NCBI GenBank assembly: GCA_934489735.1
Contig: CAKSSR010000005.1
Location: 31,151-95,150, forward strand
Length of the DNA: 64,000 bases
From: an uncultured Eubacteriales bacterium
GTDB lineage: Bacteria; Bacillota; Clostridia; Oscillospirales; Acutalibacteraceae
Direction of reading: 5' to 3'
The notes under the pieces were generated by a model. The model worked only from the letters and a program-made list of their open reading frames with translations, was not told the origin of the DNA and did not search any database. The translations under genes and the position numbers were made by a program. The stretch's first letter is position 1. Each line of letters begins with the position of its first letter. Shown here in pieces: positions 63,110 through 64,000 of the stretch.

Positions 63110-64000
63110 CTATTTAGTCTGTACTGGTTCGTACTTCTCCTTTAATTTTAAAAACGTTCTTTTGTCCATCTTTGCAGCTTCTAATGCCTTTTCTAAATTA
63201 AATCCAAATGCTTGTAAATTGTTGATCATTTCTACTTTGGCCTTGATTTCTCCTTCTTTTATACCTTCTCTTTTGCCTTTTTCCATACCTTTTTCCATGC
63301 CTTTTTCCATGCCTTCTTTTATGCCTTCTCTTATGCCTTCTCTTTTACCTTTTTCCATACCTTTTACCATGCCTTTTTCCATACCTTCTTTTATTCCTGC
63401 CGCTTTTCCTTCTCTAAGGCCCTGTTCTATTCCTTGCTCTATTCCTTCTTCCAGTATCCCTTGGCTCAAACTGCACATATTATCCACCTCACCTTTAATT
63501 TCTTCTATGTCTATCTCGAATCTCTCTTTTAGTATCTTCTCCTCTTTATTACTTAATCCACTTTGAGGGCATATATTGAAGAGAATATTTAACATCTCCA
63601 TTATCTCTTTATACTCCTCATTCTTCCCCCTGCCTAATCTTGCTATTACCATTCTTTGTAGGTCATAATCTTCTGGCCTATCTGGATACTCCCCTATTAA
63701 ATCCTCTTTTATCATCCTGTAGCCTGTTGCTGTGCCTGCTTCTGCCTCTGGAACGTTTAGGCATATCCAAATTGTATATACTTTTTTCAATTTATTGAAG
63801 TCTGACCCTAAAAATTCCACTCCATACTGTGATGAAATCAACCTACTTAAATAATATGTCCCTCTTTTCTCTATTAGATATCCAGGATTGTAGCTGTTCT
63901 GCGCCTCTATGTTTATTATAATTTCTACATTTTCATTACTATTTGGCAACCTCACTTTGAATTTTACGTCAAAACTTCGAGTCCCTTCTTTTTCTGATAC
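63110..64000 (-). CDS. Rpn-family PD-(D/E)XK recombination nuclease/transposase, 5' end off the window
   Basis: The frame stays open to the right edge (visible first residues VSEKEGTRSFDVKFKV), so the N-terminus is missing; the internal GTG at 63955 is not the start. The visible part matches the Rpn/YhgA-like PD-(D/E)XK family: IIINIEAQNSYNPGYLIEKR, then YYLSRLISSQYG, and KKVYTIWICLNVP. The C-terminal third is a repeat of EGMEKGMEKG/KREGIREG type (about residues 185-250 of the visible part) ending in a short helical domain. Rpn proteins promote recA-independent recombination in vitro. The gene is often multicopy in clostridia. Confidence 0.85.
   Translation of the reverse strand, partial: VSEKEGTRSFDVKFKVRLPNSNENVEIIINIEAQNSYNPGYLIEKRGTYYLSRLISSQYGVEFLGSDFNKLKKVYTIWICLNVPEAEAGTATGYRMIKEDLIGEYPDRPEDYDLQRMVIARLGRGKNEEYKEIMEMLNILFNICPQSGLSNKEEKILKERFEIDIEEIKGEVDNMCSLSQGILEEGIEQGIEQGLREGKAAGIKEGMEKGMVKGMEKGKREGIREGIKEGMEKGMEKGMEKGKREGIKEGEIKAKVEMINNLQAFGFNLEKALEAAKMDKRTFLKLKEKYEPVQTK
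63235..63450 (-). repeat. In-frame Gly-Glu-Lys tetrad repeat in the Rpn gene
   Basis: The plus strand repeats 12-bp blocks like TTTTCCATGCCT many times, encoding (M/I)(E/K/R)(K/E)G tetrads. Such arrays vary in copy number by slippage without changing frame, since blocks are multiples of three. Confidence 0.75.

Overview
The window is AT-rich DNA from a low-GC Gram-positive bacterium. It is most likely a host-associated member of the Bacillota (clostridial side) with modest biosynthetic capacity. The evidence is the standard genetic code, GGAGG ribosome-binding sites, near-consensus sigma-A promoters, and a housekeeping set typical of that group: glutamate racemase, Ddl, an LCP cell-wall transferase, single-chain GlyRS, lon-engB, ftsZ and NADP-type glutamate dehydrogenase. 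Secreted BspA-type LRR proteins, double-glycine leaders and an ADP-ribosyltransferase suggest life in contact with a eukaryotic host. I cannot name the species.

Region 1 (1-30.8 kb) is the striking part. It holds fourteen minus-strand genes, called R1-R14 here, for signal-peptide-bearing proteins of 210-1101 residues. They are built almost entirely from a Tyr-rich helical repeat of about 35-38 residues, whose core resembles ARKQAEIYEKEIKSGKS followed by YADYYAxLIVxRG. I recognise no described family. The only other genes here are a partial LRR gene, a tRNA-Arg and a 95-residue hypothetical. Three repeat-gene promoters (R3, R5, R13) share a direct-repeat box (TTTAACA, 11-bp period) exactly 26 bp from the -10. 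The R6-R10 cluster is preceded by tandem copies of a 178-bp promoter-plus-terminator cassette carrying a variant of the same box. R6-R10 all end in Phe-Cys. A decayed small relative of the family lies at 52.1 kb on the plus strand.

Region 2 (31-41.7 kb) holds gapA, an LCP protein, an AGCS symporter, a Nif11-type leader fused to an ADP-ribosyltransferase, a tiny Cys-rich ORF, DUF1934, and the minus-strand rsmA-gdhA-ddl-murI run.

Region 3 (42-56 kb) contains two paralogous genes of unknown function. Each is split by a long poly-G tract (11 G and 13 G), and both are out of frame as sequenced; this looks like slipped-strand phase variation. Between them lie a TnpB-type omega-RNA with no tnpB, glyS, thrS, a double-glycine-leader protein, tRNA-Arg, tRNA-Leu and ftsZ.

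Region 4 (55-64 kb) holds an FkbM methyltransferase, a lon-engB-lysA operon ending in a double-glycine-leader peptide gene, two related secreted proteins of unknown function, and a truncated Rpn/PD-(D/E)XK transposase-like gene.
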